Below are positions 18,418 to 27,664 of a stretch of DNA of 52,068 nt, piece by piece. The stretch is from Bacteroidota bacterium. Its GTDB lineage: Bacteria; Bacteroidota; Bacteroidia; B-17B0; Aurantibacillaceae. Positions within the stretch are counted from its first letter, which is position 1, and each line of letters opens with the position of its first letter. The stretch lies in contig JADBXZ010000117.1 in assembly GCA_020403265.1 (NCBI GenBank), positions 1-52,068 on the forward strand. The letters are read 5' to 3'. The notes under the pieces are model-generated. The model ran no database searches. It saw nothing but the letters and a program-made list of their open reading frames with translations, and had not been told where the DNA came from. The position numbers were made by a program, and so were the translations under genes.

Positions 18418-20313
18418 CTACTTTTTGCTGCGTGCTTTGTTCATTTCGGCCTGACGTTGTTTGGCCATTTCTTCTAAACGAGCTGCAAAACCACCTTTTT
18501 TCTTAGGTTTTTTCATATTCTCGTCAATTTCTGCTCTTATTTTTTCGTCTTTAATAATGAATTTTAAACCATAGTTCTGCAAGAAGGTCATCATGTTTGC
18601 CAAGAAATAATACCAGCTTAAACCTGCTGCATACTCATTCATCACTGCTAAAAAGATAACAGGCATAAAATACATCATAAATTTCATGCCCGGCATTTGA
18701 TTATTTTGCTGAGGCATTAAATTACTGTTCATGTATGTATAGATTAAAGTACTCACAAACATTAATGCGGCAAATAAACTAACATGATCTCCATATGCCC
18801 AACTAATGAAAGGAACCTTACCAAAAGTCCAGATACTGTCGTATGTACTTAAATCATCCGCCCATAAAAAGCCTTTTTGCCTTAATTCGATAGCAGCCGG
18901 AATAAATGCAAACAAGGCAATTAAAATAGGAAACTGAAGTAACATTGGTAAACATCCGCTTAACGGATTTACGCCTGCACGCCTATATAATGCCATCTGC
19001 TCTTGCTGTTTCTTCATTGGATCGGCATTCTTATCAAATTTTGAATTTAATTCATCAATCTCTGGTTTTAAAACACGCATGCGTGCACCGCTTAAATAGG
19101 TTTTATAACCAATAGGGAATAGAACAATTTTAACGATGATTGTTAAAATAAGAATAACTATACCCATATTTAAACCTGAAAGTCCATTAAATAAAGGGAT
19201 CACAAGCCATCTATTAATGTAACTAAAAATACTCCAGCCGGTTGGAATAATGTCTTCTAATTCATCGCCATAAGCTTTAAGTGTATTGTAATGATTAGGC
19301 CCGAAATAAAACTTAAACTCAAATTTTTCGTTTGGTAAATGATTGTATTTAATTCCTAACTCAGTTCTTGCAGCCTTTACTACATCAGAAGCAGCACTTC
19401 GATTGGAAGTTTCAATTAAACTGCCGCCTTTTTCAAATTTGGTATTGGCAATAATTGTTGCATTGAAAAATTGTTGCTTAAATCCAATCCACTTAATATC
19501 AGCATCATTTAATTCTTTTAATTCCTCCTTCATCGGATTGATATAGTCAGGCTTATTTTCCAATTGTTTATAATAAATGGTTGCAGCCTGCCTTTCCTTT
19601 ACAATGTATTTCTCCTGACTAGGGTATAACATTTTCCAATTCAACTGCATTTCATCAACGTTACTACTGATGATGTTTTGCATGCCTACAAAGTTAAAGT
19701 CTGAATAAACCATGTAATCATTTGGCTTTAACGTGTAATTAAAATCAATGTAACTACCTTCTTTCTCCGTCATTAATCGCATGGTTAAACCTGATTTGGT
19801 GATGTTAACCGGCGTAAAATAAAAATCACTGGTATTGAATACTTTAGATTTATTGTAGGCACTTAAAATTAAGGCAAACTCCGTACTGTCTTTATCAAAT
19901 AGAACAAGAGGTTTAGCGTTGCCGGATCTGGCATACTCCTTCAATTCGGTTTTAACAATATAGCCACCTTTACTGGAGATGTAAACTTTTAACTTTTCGT
20001 TTTCAATAGTTACAACTTTTTCAACACCAGATACTGCGCCGGAAAAATCCAAAAAGTTTTGTTTTGTTAATGCTTGTTTTGTAGAATCATTAACTGCCAA
20101 AGTTTGTATTTGGCTAACTGTATCAATTTTAGCGGTAACTTTTTGTGCCTCCTTTTTTAGTTCTTCCTGAAGGGCTTTTTGATTGACCACTTCAATTGAA
20201 TCTTTAATTCTTTTTTGTTGAGCAATTTGTTCCTTGGTAGGTCCACTTAACCAAATCCAAACTCCTAATATAACGGCAATTAAACCAAGTCCGATCAGCG
20301 ATTTTTTATCCAC
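18418..20313 (-). CDS. yidC: membrane protein insertase YidC, GTG start
   Basis: A 631-residue inner-membrane insertase/foldase that helps integrate membrane proteins with or without SecYEG. It has an N-terminal helix (about 5-23), a large periplasmic beta-domain (about 60-350) as in Gram-negative YidC, and a conserved C-terminal hydrophobic core with five helices (about 365-600). The hydrophilic groove sequence includes GARMRVLKPEIDELN. The tail is rich in Lys/Arg, as expected for ribosome contact. The start codon is GTG at 20311-20313, and the resulting MDKKSLIGLGLIAVILG is a typical Bacteroidota YidC N terminus. Confidence 0.95.
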   Translation of the reverse strand: MDKKSLIGLGLIAVILGVWIWLSGPTKEQIAQQKRIKDSIEVVNQKALQEELKKEAQKVTAKIDTVSQIQTLAVNDSTKQALTKQNFLDFSGAVSGVEKVVTIENEKLKVYISSKGGYIVKTELKEYARSGNAKPLVLFDKDSTEFALILSAYNKSKVFNTSDFYFTPVNITKSGLTMRLMTEKEGSYIDFNYTLKPNDYMVYSDFNFVGMQNIISSNVDEMQLNWKMLYPSQEKYIVKERQAATIYYKQLENKPDYINPMKEELKELNDADIKWIGFKQQFFNATIIANTKFEKGGSLIETSNRSAASDVVKAARTELGIKYNHLPNEKFEFKFYFGPNHYNTLKAYGDELEDIIPTGWSIFSYINRWLVIPLFNGLSGLNMGIVILILTIIVKIVLFPIGYKTYLSGARMRVLKPEIDELNSKFDKNADPMKKQQEQMALYRRAGVNPLSGCLPMLLQFPILIALFAFIPAAIELRQKGFLWADDLSTYDSIWTFGKVPFISWAYGDHVSLFAALMFVSTLIYTYMNSNLMPQQNNQMPGMKFMMYFMPVIFLAVMNEYAAGLSWYYFLANMMTFLQNYGLKFIIKDEKIRAEIDENMKKPKKKGGFAARLEEMAKQRQAEMNKARSKK

Positions 20314-20367
20314 AATGTTGTAAAATTTTGAGTGCCAAATGTAAGCATTATTAAGAAATCAAATTAT

Positions 20368-20400
20368 AAAAAAACAAAAAAGCCCCTAAAATTAGGGGCC
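20368..20400 (-). terminator. Rho-independent terminator after the 1336-aa gene
   Basis: On the minus strand the 8-bp arms GCCCCTAA and TTAGGGGC (20382-20399) close on a two-base loop. They are followed by TTTTTTGTTTTTTT. The hairpin lies 26 bases past the stop codon of the large secreted protein at 20426, so it should separate that gene from yidC. Confidence 0.85.
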
Positions 20401-20425
20401 TTTAAAAATTAAAGAAAAATAAACT

Positions 20426-23400
20426 TTATTTAGCAACTACTAATTTAGTAACACGTTTGGTTCCACTGGTGCTTGAAACATTTATTAAATAAACGCCACC
20501 GGTCATTTCATCAGTGTTTATTTCAACATTAGTTTCTCCATTGTATAATTTACCTAAAGATTGCGTTTTAACAATTTTACCGGTTAAATCCATAATATTT
20601 AACATAGCACTTTCTCCTTCAATACTATTAAAATAAACTACTGCATAAGAAGAAGTTGGATTAGGATACACCTTAATGTTACTTTCTTTTTCAGCAGGTA
20701 ATTCTTCTGGCACTGCAACCACCAATTTTACAAGAAAATCACTATTGTACCAAACACCTCTACCATTCGTTGCAGCAAATATCTGTCCGGAATTGTATGA
20801 ATGGAAACTTGCTTTGGTTTGTTGTTTTAAATCAAACACCTGAATTTTAGGGAACGATGTAGCAGAAGTTCCACTTTGATTTAACCATGTGTTAGACGAA
20901 AGTGCATTATTTGTATAGTATATACCATCTGTTGCACCAACAAATAATTTATTGGGATCTGATTTCTCGAATAAAGAACAGTATGTTTTAATTGAGGCTC
21001 CTGAAGCCAAAGGCATTCCGGTACCATCTGCTTTCTTGAATGTTAAAGCTGAACCACTTTGTGTTCTAATATCACCGTTAGAAATAGCCACAAGCGTATC
21101 CCCTGCTGCACCGGTTCCATCAAATGTAACAGCCATAATCGAATCTCTTCCCCCAATTGCGATACTTGTAATAGGTTTAGCAAATGTTCGCAATAAAGTC
21201 GTTCTAACCGGACTATTAGGATTTGGTGTTACTGTATTATGATTTAATACGCCGGTATGAAATTTACCATTGTAAAATCTTGCACTTGAATCAGCTAAAG
21301 CAAATAGTCTGCTAACTCTGTAAAGTTTATTAGCATCAGTCGCAAAATATAGCTCGGTTCCAGAATTGGCCCACTCTAATAAAGTAATGTTACCATCTAT
21401 GTTAATTGCTGTACTGATTGGAACACCAACAGAATTAGTTGTAAGAGCACCATCTCGGCTTACGCAGATATGAGATAAAGGATCATTTAAGCTCAAAGGA
21501 GACAACGATACATAAATTCCATTAGAAGCACCTGATGAATATGGGTAAGCTAATCTTGCTGAACGCACGGTTGCTATTTTTATAGGCTTGTTATTAGGAG
21601 CAATTTTTGCATTGTTGTTGCCCACTGTAGCAGTAGTTGTAACAGGCAAGCTTACTGTTGTTAAAATGTTTGCTGTTGGCGTAAATGCAGAAGCGCCGCT
21701 TATTGCTGTAATAGTATAATTACCATTTGAACTTAATGTGAAAACATTTGATGTTTGTGTAACAGTAGATGTGTTAATGCTATATGTAACAGGATTAACT
21801 GTGTAGTTAGTTGTAAGAGTAGTTGCACCATTGGCAGTTACAGTATATACAACCGCCGATGTTTGAGTAGCTGCTATCGTAAAAACATTGCTGCTTTGTG
21901 TAACATTACCAGGTTGCAATACATATGTTGGTGTACCTGCTACTGTTGGAGTATTAGCAATATAATTAGAATATGTATTAGCAGTTACTGAGTATGAACT
22001 ACCATAAGTTCTTATTGTATAAGTTACAGCCGTAGGATGACTCGGAAAAAAAGTAGCAGTTGACTGTGGCCCAAGCACATTTTCTGTAGAAGCAGCTGAA
22101 TAAGTTAACCCTGATGCGATAACGTTAGTTGGTAATGATGCAGCAACCATTGTAGACGTTTGAGATGAACCAAATTTCCAATTTAAACCCGTTGATGGCG
22201 TTATGGCAGTATATGTAAAATCCTTTGTTGAAATTGATTTATCAACCACTTGAATTTGGGTATTAGGCGCTATTTTATAATAGGCCGTTGCAAAAACCTT
22301 ATAATATGCAGAAGGATCGGGAACACCTGATACGGAATTAGTTGCAACACCTAAAAACGGAGATGAAGCGAATCTGACGATGATTTGGTCTACCGCTGTT
22401 CCACCATCTAGTATAACTGAGTGACCAGTTACACTTGCCGCTGAACCTGTTACTGTTAAATTATTAATACTGGTTGTTCCTGTAGATGAACTTGTATATG
22501 TGTTTGGAAGTTTTATCCATATAGTTCTTCTGTTAGCCACTGGAAATGCAGGGCTATTAGCATTACCTCCTGAAACCGGCAGAACAGCTGTTCCGGTTCT
22601 AATGGCAATACTATCAAGCATTGAAACTCCTGATGGTCTTGAAATACTTAAAGTAAAGCTAGTTGTTGTAGTTAAATTTGAAACGCCAACTAAAGACGCT
22701 AAACCTCGAACGCTATCGTTATAAAATATTACACTATCAGGAGATGGTCTGTTTGGAGCAGGTAACTGACCGTAATTTTCCCATAATCTGAATGGTGTAC
22801 CTGTTAATGCATAATTTGAGTTTGCAAAATCAACAACGTTTTGGTCGCTGGTTCTTCTTAAATGTTGACGTAATTCAGGCGAATTGTTTACCACATCTGA
22901 ATTAAGGAATAATCTGCCATTTGCTGTTGAAAAATAAGCTGCTTCAGGCAATATTTTTGAATATTCTGCATTGAACACCTCTCCCGACAAACTGTTAAAT
23001 TCTTTAGAAACTGTTGTACCGTTTTGCCCGTCAAAATAATTCAAACCACTTCCCCCGGTTCCTCCTATGTACTTAATATAAGGTGTATAAACTGAGCCAT
23101 TAGAATTGGCATTACTAGCTGTGAATTTAGGAAATGCCGAAATAGAAATAGAATTAAACTGACCGGTTGCCATTCCTTTGTAAAAAGGTTGAATCGAAAT
23201 CAAATTGTCAGATGACCTGTAAGTACCGGCATCTGTTATAAAGTAGTAACGGCTAATTGAACCACCGGATAAAATTGCCTTGAAATCATGAACATTTTCA
23301 TGTAAATATAAACCTGTATTTAAAGCCAAATGGTTACCGATTTTAGACCAAGTACCAACAGGATTTGAACCTGACATTCCTGTTTTGGTGTATGAATACA

Positions 23401-24436
23401 TTTGAAAACTTCCTAAATAAATTCTATCAGAGTTTAAAGGATCTACACTTAAAGTGTGGGCAAAATCACCAGATGCGCTAGTTCCGCTTCCATTTCCTAA
23501 AGGATCTAATTGTGTGGAACCAGAGAAAATATGAGCCCAAGTAGAACCTCCATTATATGAAACAAACAAACCCATTAAACTGGAAGCAGCAGGGTTCGAG
23601 GTGTTTAAGTATTTTCTTGCAACTGAAGCATAAATAACATTATTATTTGTTGGTGCAACTGCTAACTCAATACGACCATAATTTGTACCTAAAACAAATG
23701 GGCTTGTTGGTGTGATGTCGGTAAAAGAAGTTAAAGAAACATCGTTAGATTTGTATACTTTAGAATCTACATTTGGAATTGATGTTTTTTCGTTACCAAC
23801 TGAAAAATACAAAATACCAGCACCGTCAAATTTAACATCTAAGCCATAATTTAAATTATCAGTAAAAGTAATTGAAGCGGGTTGTACAAAAGTTGCCCCA
23901 CCATCATTGGTTATTAATATTCCTTTATTTGTGGCTAAAGCAAAAATATTTGAATTGAGAGGACTGCATGCAATTCTGTTAATTTCAGTTCCTGTAATTG
24001 TAGCATTAGCAATAGAAGTTAAAGTGTTACCCGACAATCTATATAATCCGGTGCCTGGTAAAGACTTAAGTTTTTGACTTGGTCTCAAAAAACCTTCGCC
24101 TGTTCCGATAATCAAATCATTATTTTGGGCCTGACCCAAATAACTAATGTTCTTAATAGATTCCACCGGTCCGGTAATTGAATTTTCAATATTTGTCCAA
24201 TTCAAACCAGCGTCAGTAGACTTAAACAATCCACTGGTTGAGCTACCAAGAAAAAGAGTATTTCCACTAGGGTTAGCTTTATCTACAATCATATTTCTGC
24301 ACCTACCGGATAAATATACCGGACCCGCAGAGGACCAAGGCAAAGACTGAGCTATAACCTCATTACCAACAACTAAAACACCAAGAGCAACAGCACCAAT
24401 GGTTTTAAACATTACTTTATATAAATTTTTGTGCAT
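20426..24436 (-). CDS. giant secreted beta-propeller (BNR/Asp-box) protein with T9SS sorting domain
   Basis: A 1336-residue exported protein. A signal peptide (about 1-29, ending EVIAQ) is followed by a sialidase/VPS10-like propeller region (about 30-430) with Asp-box motifs such as STDAGLNWTN, TNDGGATF and SYNGGSTW. The central section (about 560-960) is rich in Thr, Ser, Asn and Val and holds imperfect beta-strand repeats with the phrase TQTSNVFT or QSSNVFT. More propeller-like sequence follows. The last ~80 residues, from IKVYPNPTSSYAVVYF on, are a type A T9SS sorting domain. The family is usually called secreted glycosyl-hydrolase-like or T9SS cargo; no sialidase catalytic set was identified, so binding or adhesion is as likely as catalysis. 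Confidence 0.82.
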   Translation of the reverse strand: MHKNLYKVMFKTIGAVALGVLVVGNEVIAQSLPWSSAGPVYLSGRCRNMIVDKANPSGNTLFLGSSTSGLFKSTDAGLNWTNIENSITGPVESIKNISYLGQAQNNDLIIGTGEGFLRPSQKLKSLPGTGLYRLSGNTLTSIANATITGTEINRIACSPLNSNIFALATNKGILITNDGGATFVQPASITFTDNLNYGLDVKFDGAGILYFSVGNEKTSIPNVDSKVYKSNDVSLTSFTDITPTSPFVLGTNYGRIELAVAPTNNNVIYASVARKYLNTSNPAASSLMGLFVSYNGGSTWAHIFSGSTQLDPLGNGSGTSASGDFAHTLSVDPLNSDRIYLGSFQMYSYTKTGMSGSNPVGTWSKIGNHLALNTGLYLHENVHDFKAILSGGSISRYYFITDAGTYRSSDNLISIQPFYKGMATGQFNSISISAFPKFTASNANSNGSVYTPYIKYIGGTGGSGLNYFDGQNGTTVSKEFNSLSGEVFNAEYSKILPEAAYFSTANGRLFLNSDVVNNSPELRQHLRRTSDQNVVDFANSNYALTGTPFRLWENYGQLPAPNRPSPDSVIFYNDSVRGLASLVGVSNLTTTTSFTLSISRPSGVSMLDSIAIRTGTAVLPVSGGNANSPAFPVANRRTIWIKLPNTYTSSSTGTTSINNLTVTGSAASVTGHSVILDGGTAVDQIIVRFASSPFLGVATNSVSGVPDPSAYYKVFATAYYKIAPNTQIQVVDKSISTKDFTYTAITPSTGLNWKFGSSQTSTMVAASLPTNVIASGLTYSAASTENVLGPQSTATFFPSHPTAVTYTIRTYGSSYSVTANTYSNYIANTPTVAGTPTYVLQPGNVTQSSNVFTIAATQTSAVVYTVTANGATTLTTNYTVNPVTYSINTSTVTQTSNVFTLSSNGNYTITAISGASAFTPTANILTTVSLPVTTTATVGNNNAKIAPNNKPIKIATVRSARLAYPYSSGASNGIYVSLSPLSLNDPLSHICVSRDGALTTNSVGVPISTAINIDGNITLLEWANSGTELYFATDANKLYRVSRLFALADSSARFYNGKFHTGVLNHNTVTPNPNSPVRTTLLRTFAKPITSIAIGGRDSIMAVTFDGTGAAGDTLVAISNGDIRTQSGSALTFKKADGTGMPLASGASIKTYCSLFEKSDPNKLFVGATDGIYYTNNALSSNTWLNQSGTSATSFPKIQVFDLKQQTKASFHSYNSGQIFAATNGRGVWYNSDFLVKLVVAVPEELPAEKESNIKVYPNPTSSYAVVYFNSIEGESAMLNIMDLTGKIVKTQSLGKLYNGETNVEINTDEMTGGVYLINVSSTSGTKRVTKLVVAK

Positions 24437-24583
24437 AATTAATAATACATTAATTTTACTTTAATAAATTTTAACAAAATTGCCATTTTAATTTCAAAAA
24501 ACAAAACAATAAGTAACAATTGTTATAATTTTTTTTAAATCTGGTTGATTTTTGGTTAAAACTGGTTGATTTATACCCAATTA

Positions 24584-24618
24584 AAAAAAGCCATGCTTTA
24601 TTTTGGCATGGCTTTTTT
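24584..24618 (-). terminator. bidirectional terminator hairpin after ndk
   Basis: The 13-bp perfect arms AAAAAAGCCATGC and GCATGGCTTTTTT enclose a 9-base loop. Read on the minus strand, the hairpin lies 16 bases after the ndk stop (24635) and ends in a T-run. The mirror T-run would also stop plus-strand transcripts. Confidence 0.85.
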
Positions 24619-24634
24619 AACAATTTAGTTTAAA

Positions 24635-25054
24635 TTAGAACCTTTCGAGTGATGAAAAGAAAAAATTTGATTCGATATCCGCGTTTTCATCACTATCACT
24701 TCCGTGAACTGCGTTAGCAGCAATACTTTTAGCAAAAAGTTTACGAATTGTGCCATCTTCAGCCTTTGTTGGGTCAGTAGCACCAATCAACTTTCTGTAA
24801 TCGGTAACAGCATTATCTTTAGTTAATATAGCTGCCACAATTGGTCCACTGCTCATGTACTCTGTAAGTTCGCCATAAAATGGCCTTTCTTTATGAACTT
24901 CATAAAACATACCTGCTTGTTCTTTAGTTAAGCGCATGTATTTCATTGCCAATATTTTAAACCCGGCCTTATTAATCATTGCTAATATTGGTCCGATGTT
25001 ATTTGCCTCAACAGCATCCGGCTTAATCATTGTAAAGGTTTTATTCCCTGCCAT
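24635..25054 (-). CDS. ndk: nucleoside diphosphate kinase
   Basis: A 139-residue enzyme that balances NTP and dNTP pools by moving the gamma phosphate through a phosphohistidine. The active-site histidine is H117 in [12 protein letters not shown], and the N-terminal [10 protein letters not shown] is the family signature. Length is normal. It begins with ATG; a TAnnTTTG element lies just upstream, and a strong terminator follows. Confidence 0.97.
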   Translation of the reverse strand: MAGNKTFTMIKPDAVEANNIGPILAMINKAGFKILAMKYMRLTKEQAGMFYEVHKERPFYGELTEYMSSGPIVAAILTKDNAVTDYRKLIGATDPTKAEDGTIRKLFAKSIAANAVHGSDSDENADIESNFFFSSLERF

Positions 25055-25074
25055 TTTCTTTTTTTTTTAGAGCG

Positions 25075-25082
25075 CAAATGTA
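25075..25082 (-). promoter_or_regulatory. putative -7 element of the ndk promoter
   Basis: On the minus strand TACATTTG matches the Bacteroidota -7 consensus TAnnTTTG and lies 20 bases before the ndk ATG. A convincing -33 TTG box at the usual 17-23 base spacing was not found, so this is a moderate call. Confidence 0.4.
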
Positions 25083-25177
25083 CAGTTTATTCAAATATCT
25101 TATGTTTAAAATTTAATGACATTCTCTTTTTTATTAATTAATATTTAATTAACTTAGCGGAACTTACATCAATTATT

Positions 25178-25996
25178 ATGAAAAAAATCTACTTTTTATT
25201 TGTTTTAATTATCGGACTGAGCTTAAATGCACAAGTACCAAGCACTTGTTCTATAAGTCCTTTGCTAAACAAAGCCGGAATTTGGCCGGACAGTCTCACC
25301 AATTTTATGTCGGGAACAGTAGGAGTTCCTTATTTTCAAAATATCACAATAAAGGTATCAAAAGATACCTCTGCCGGACCTTTAGCTTTTTGTTTTACTA
25401 GGTTTGAATTAAGTAATCCGGGTACAGCAACCAACTACAACTTACCTCCAGGATTATCGATGAATGCAGGGCCAAGTTTAACTGTGGCAAGCGGCGTAAT
25501 CAGAATTCCGGCTCAAGCAGCAAGTTGTGCATGGATTGGCGGCACCCCAACTACAGCAGGAACTTATACCTTACAATTAAGGGTTCAAGCATTTGGAACA
25601 CCAAAGTTCGGAGCTTGTGCTACTCCACCTAATTACAACAACGGTACTGCTATCAGCACACAAACTTTAACCTATTATATTATCCAAATTAATCCGGCGG
25701 TGCCTGCGGGCATCAAGGAACTGGTTAACTCTAAAACTTTAAATTTAAGCGCTTCTCCAAATCCTGCTGCTCATAAAACGACCTTAAAATTTAATGTTAA
25801 TGATGTAACCACAGCTCGGTTAAAAGTTTATAATTTATTAGGTGAAGCTATTCTTGATTTACCAATAGAAACAAAAATTGGTGAAAATTCCTATGATCTT
25901 AACCTCGATGGCTTGAGCAACGGCATGTACCTTTACAGCCTTCAATACAAAAATTATAGCGAAACAAAACGATTGATTGTTGGCACAGGTAAGTAA
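25178..25996 (+). CDS. small secreted protein with C-terminal T9SS sorting domain
   Basis: A 272-residue product with a signal peptide (about 1-18, ending LSLNAQ). A central domain of about 150 residues contains five cysteines and a GVPYFQNITIKV segment like the start of bacterial Ig-like folds. The C-terminal ~80-residue type A T9SS sorting domain runs from LNLSASPNPAAHKTTLKF to the end. The cysteine content suggests a disulfide-stabilised exported fold. Its stop codon is followed at once by the rnz ATG at 25997, so the two are co-transcribed, although no functional link is evident. Role unknown. Confidence 0.78.
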   Translation: MKKIYFLFVLIIGLSLNAQVPSTCSISPLLNKAGIWPDSLTNFMSGTVGVPYFQNITIKVSKDTSAGPLAFCFTRFELSNPGTATNYNLPPGLSMNAGPSLTVASGVIRIPAQAASCAWIGGTPTTAGTYTLQLRVQAFGTPKFGACATPPNYNNGTAISTQTLTYYIIQINPAVPAGIKELVNSKTLNLSASPNPAAHKTTLKFNVNDVTTARLKVYNLLGEAILDLPIETKIGENSYDLNLDGLSNGMYLYSLQYKNYSETKRLIVGTGK

Positions 25997-26920
25997 ATGA
26001 AACGACAGCGGTTTGAATTGCTAATTTTAGGTTCTTCCAGCGCAAGCCCTACATCAGAAAGAAATCCAAGCGCTCAGTTACTTAATGTAGCTGAGCGTTA
26101 TTTTTTGATAGATTGTGGCGAAGCAACTCAGATTCAGCTGCGCAAAAACAAAGCTAAATTTCAAGCCATTGATCATATCTTAATTTCTCATTTACATGGA
26201 GATCATTTCTTTGGTTTGCCGGGTTTGTTAAGCAGTATGCACTTACTTGGAAGAAAAAATGCACTTCGCATCTACGCTCCGGAAAGGCTTAAAAAGATAT
26301 TGGAACTTATGCTGGATGCCGGCGATACAAGATTAAATTATGAGTTAATATGGCATTTTACATCAGATGATGATAAACATCTTTTATTTGAAGACACAAA
26401 ATTAAGAGTCTTCAGTTTTCCTCTGAAGCACCGCATATTTTGTACAGGTTTCTTATTTGAGGAGAAAACGCTTCCTCGCAACATAGATAAATATAAAATT
26501 GAAAAGTTTAAAGTTTCATTTGCAGATATTCAAAACTTAAAAAACGGTAAAGATGTTACAAACGAGCACGGAGAGCTAATTTTAAACTCTTCAGTTACTA
26601 TTGACCCCTTGCCTCCAAGAAGTTACGCTTACTGTAGCGACACTATTTATCATGAAAGCATTGTAAAGTACATCGAAAAAGTAAATCTTCTATATCATGA
26701 AAGTACATTTCTGGAAGACAAAAAGGACCGTGCCAAAAAAACATTTCACTCAACGGCAACTGATGCTGCGAGAATTGCAAAATTAGCTAAAGTAGACAAG
26801 CTTTTATTAGGTCATTTCTCTGCACGTTACGGCCATTTGGAAGAATTTTTAAATGAGGCATCAACAGCATTTCAAAATTGCGAATTGGCTCTTGAAGGGA
26901 AAACATTTACATTAAGCTAA
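25997..26920 (+). CDS. rnz: ribonuclease Z (tRNA 3' endonuclease)
   Basis: A 307-residue metallo-beta-lactamase-fold nuclease that trims the 3' end of pre-tRNAs. The zinc-binding HLHGDH motif is at 65-70. An Asp in YCSDT and the late histidines in YHEST and LLGHFSARY complete the expected metal site. Length matches bacterial RNase Z (about 300). It starts immediately after the stop codon of the T9SS cargo gene. Confidence 0.94.
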   Translation: MKRQRFELLILGSSSASPTSERNPSAQLLNVAERYFLIDCGEATQIQLRKNKAKFQAIDHILISHLHGDHFFGLPGLLSSMHLLGRKNALRIYAPERLKKILELMLDAGDTRLNYELIWHFTSDDDKHLLFEDTKLRVFSFPLKHRIFCTGFLFEEKTLPRNIDKYKIEKFKVSFADIQNLKNGKDVTNEHGELILNSSVTIDPLPPRSYAYCSDTIYHESIVKYIEKVNLLYHESTFLEDKKDRAKKTFHSTATDAARIAKLAKVDKLLLGHFSARYGHLEEFLNEASTAFQNCELALEGKTFTLS

Positions 26921-26962
26921 TGTTAAAAAATTACTTAACCCAATTAAATTGAAAAAAATAGT

Positions 26963-26970
26963 AAATTTGT
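26963..26970 (+). promoter_or_regulatory. putative -7 promoter element of the LuxR-type regulator
   Basis: TAAATTTG fits the Bacteroidota -7 consensus TAnnTTTG and ends 13 bases before the ATG at 26984. The gap from rnz is only 63 bp. A -33 box at normal spacing is not clear, so the regulator may also be read through from rnz. Confidence 0.35.
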
Positions 26971-26983
26971 AAGTCATCAAAAA

Positions 26984-27652
26984 ATGGTAAAAGTTTTAAT
27001 TGCAGACAAAAATTATTTGAGCAGAGTTGCCCTTGAGCTTTTAGTTGGTGAACTAAAAGGGTTTGACTTAGTGCCTTCGGTTTGCGGTGATAAAGCCGAT
27101 TTAATTAATCAATTAAAACTATCAAAACCAAATTTAGTAATTGCAGACTCTGTTGCTTTAGGTATAAATGCAGTTGAACTTAAACAAATTTGTTCGAAGT
27201 TTAAAAAAACTAATTTTTTAATTATTACCGAAGCCTTACCAAAAAATGAGTTGAGCAACTTATTAGACAGCGGTATTACTTCTTATCTTCTAAAAGAATG
27301 TGATAAGGCTGAAATAATGGATGCGATCAATTCTACAATTAAAGATCAAAAATTTATTTGCGGTAAAATTGTTAGCATTTTAACCAGTGCCCCTGAATTA
27401 ACTGTAACTAACACGTTGATTAAAAAAATTGGTTGTGATGGCATGCATGTTACCGAAAGGGAAACAGAAATCATTAAAGCCATAGCTGAAGGTTTAAGTA
27501 ATAAGCTAATTGCCGATAAATTAAATTTAAGTACACACACAGTTAACACCCATCGTAAAAATATCATGCAAAAATTAGGGGTCAACAATACAGCAGGTGT
27601 AGTAATGTTTGCTGTAAAAAATAACCTTTTAGAGACGAATTTCAGTTTCTGA
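26984..27652 (+). CDS. LuxR/NarL-type response regulator
   Basis: A 222-residue regulator with a receiver domain (about 1-125) and a LuxR-type helix-turn-helix (about 155-213, with TERETEIIKAIAEGLSNKLI and HTVNTHRKNIMQKLGV). The probable phospho-acceptor is D55 in NLVIADS, with T82 and K104 in their usual places. The acidic pair normally at residues 7-8 has only D8, followed by Lys, so metal binding may be weak. No histidine kinase is adjacent, so it is an orphan regulator in this window. It ends 12 bp before the stop of convergent nadB. Confidence 0.88.
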   Translation: MVKVLIADKNYLSRVALELLVGELKGFDLVPSVCGDKADLINQLKLSKPNLVIADSVALGINAVELKQICSKFKKTNFLIITEALPKNELSNLLDSGITSYLLKECDKAEIMDAINSTIKDQKFICGKIVSILTSAPELTVTNTLIKKIGCDGMHVTERETEIIKAIAEGLSNKLIADKLNLSTHTVNTHRKNIMQKLGVNNTAGVVMFAVKNNLLETNFSF

Positions 27653-27664
27653 CAACTTAAGTAA

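Noticed and set aside
24541-24572. Direct repeat CTGGTTGATTT occurring twice
   Set aside because: Two short copies in an AT-rich gap; likely chance.
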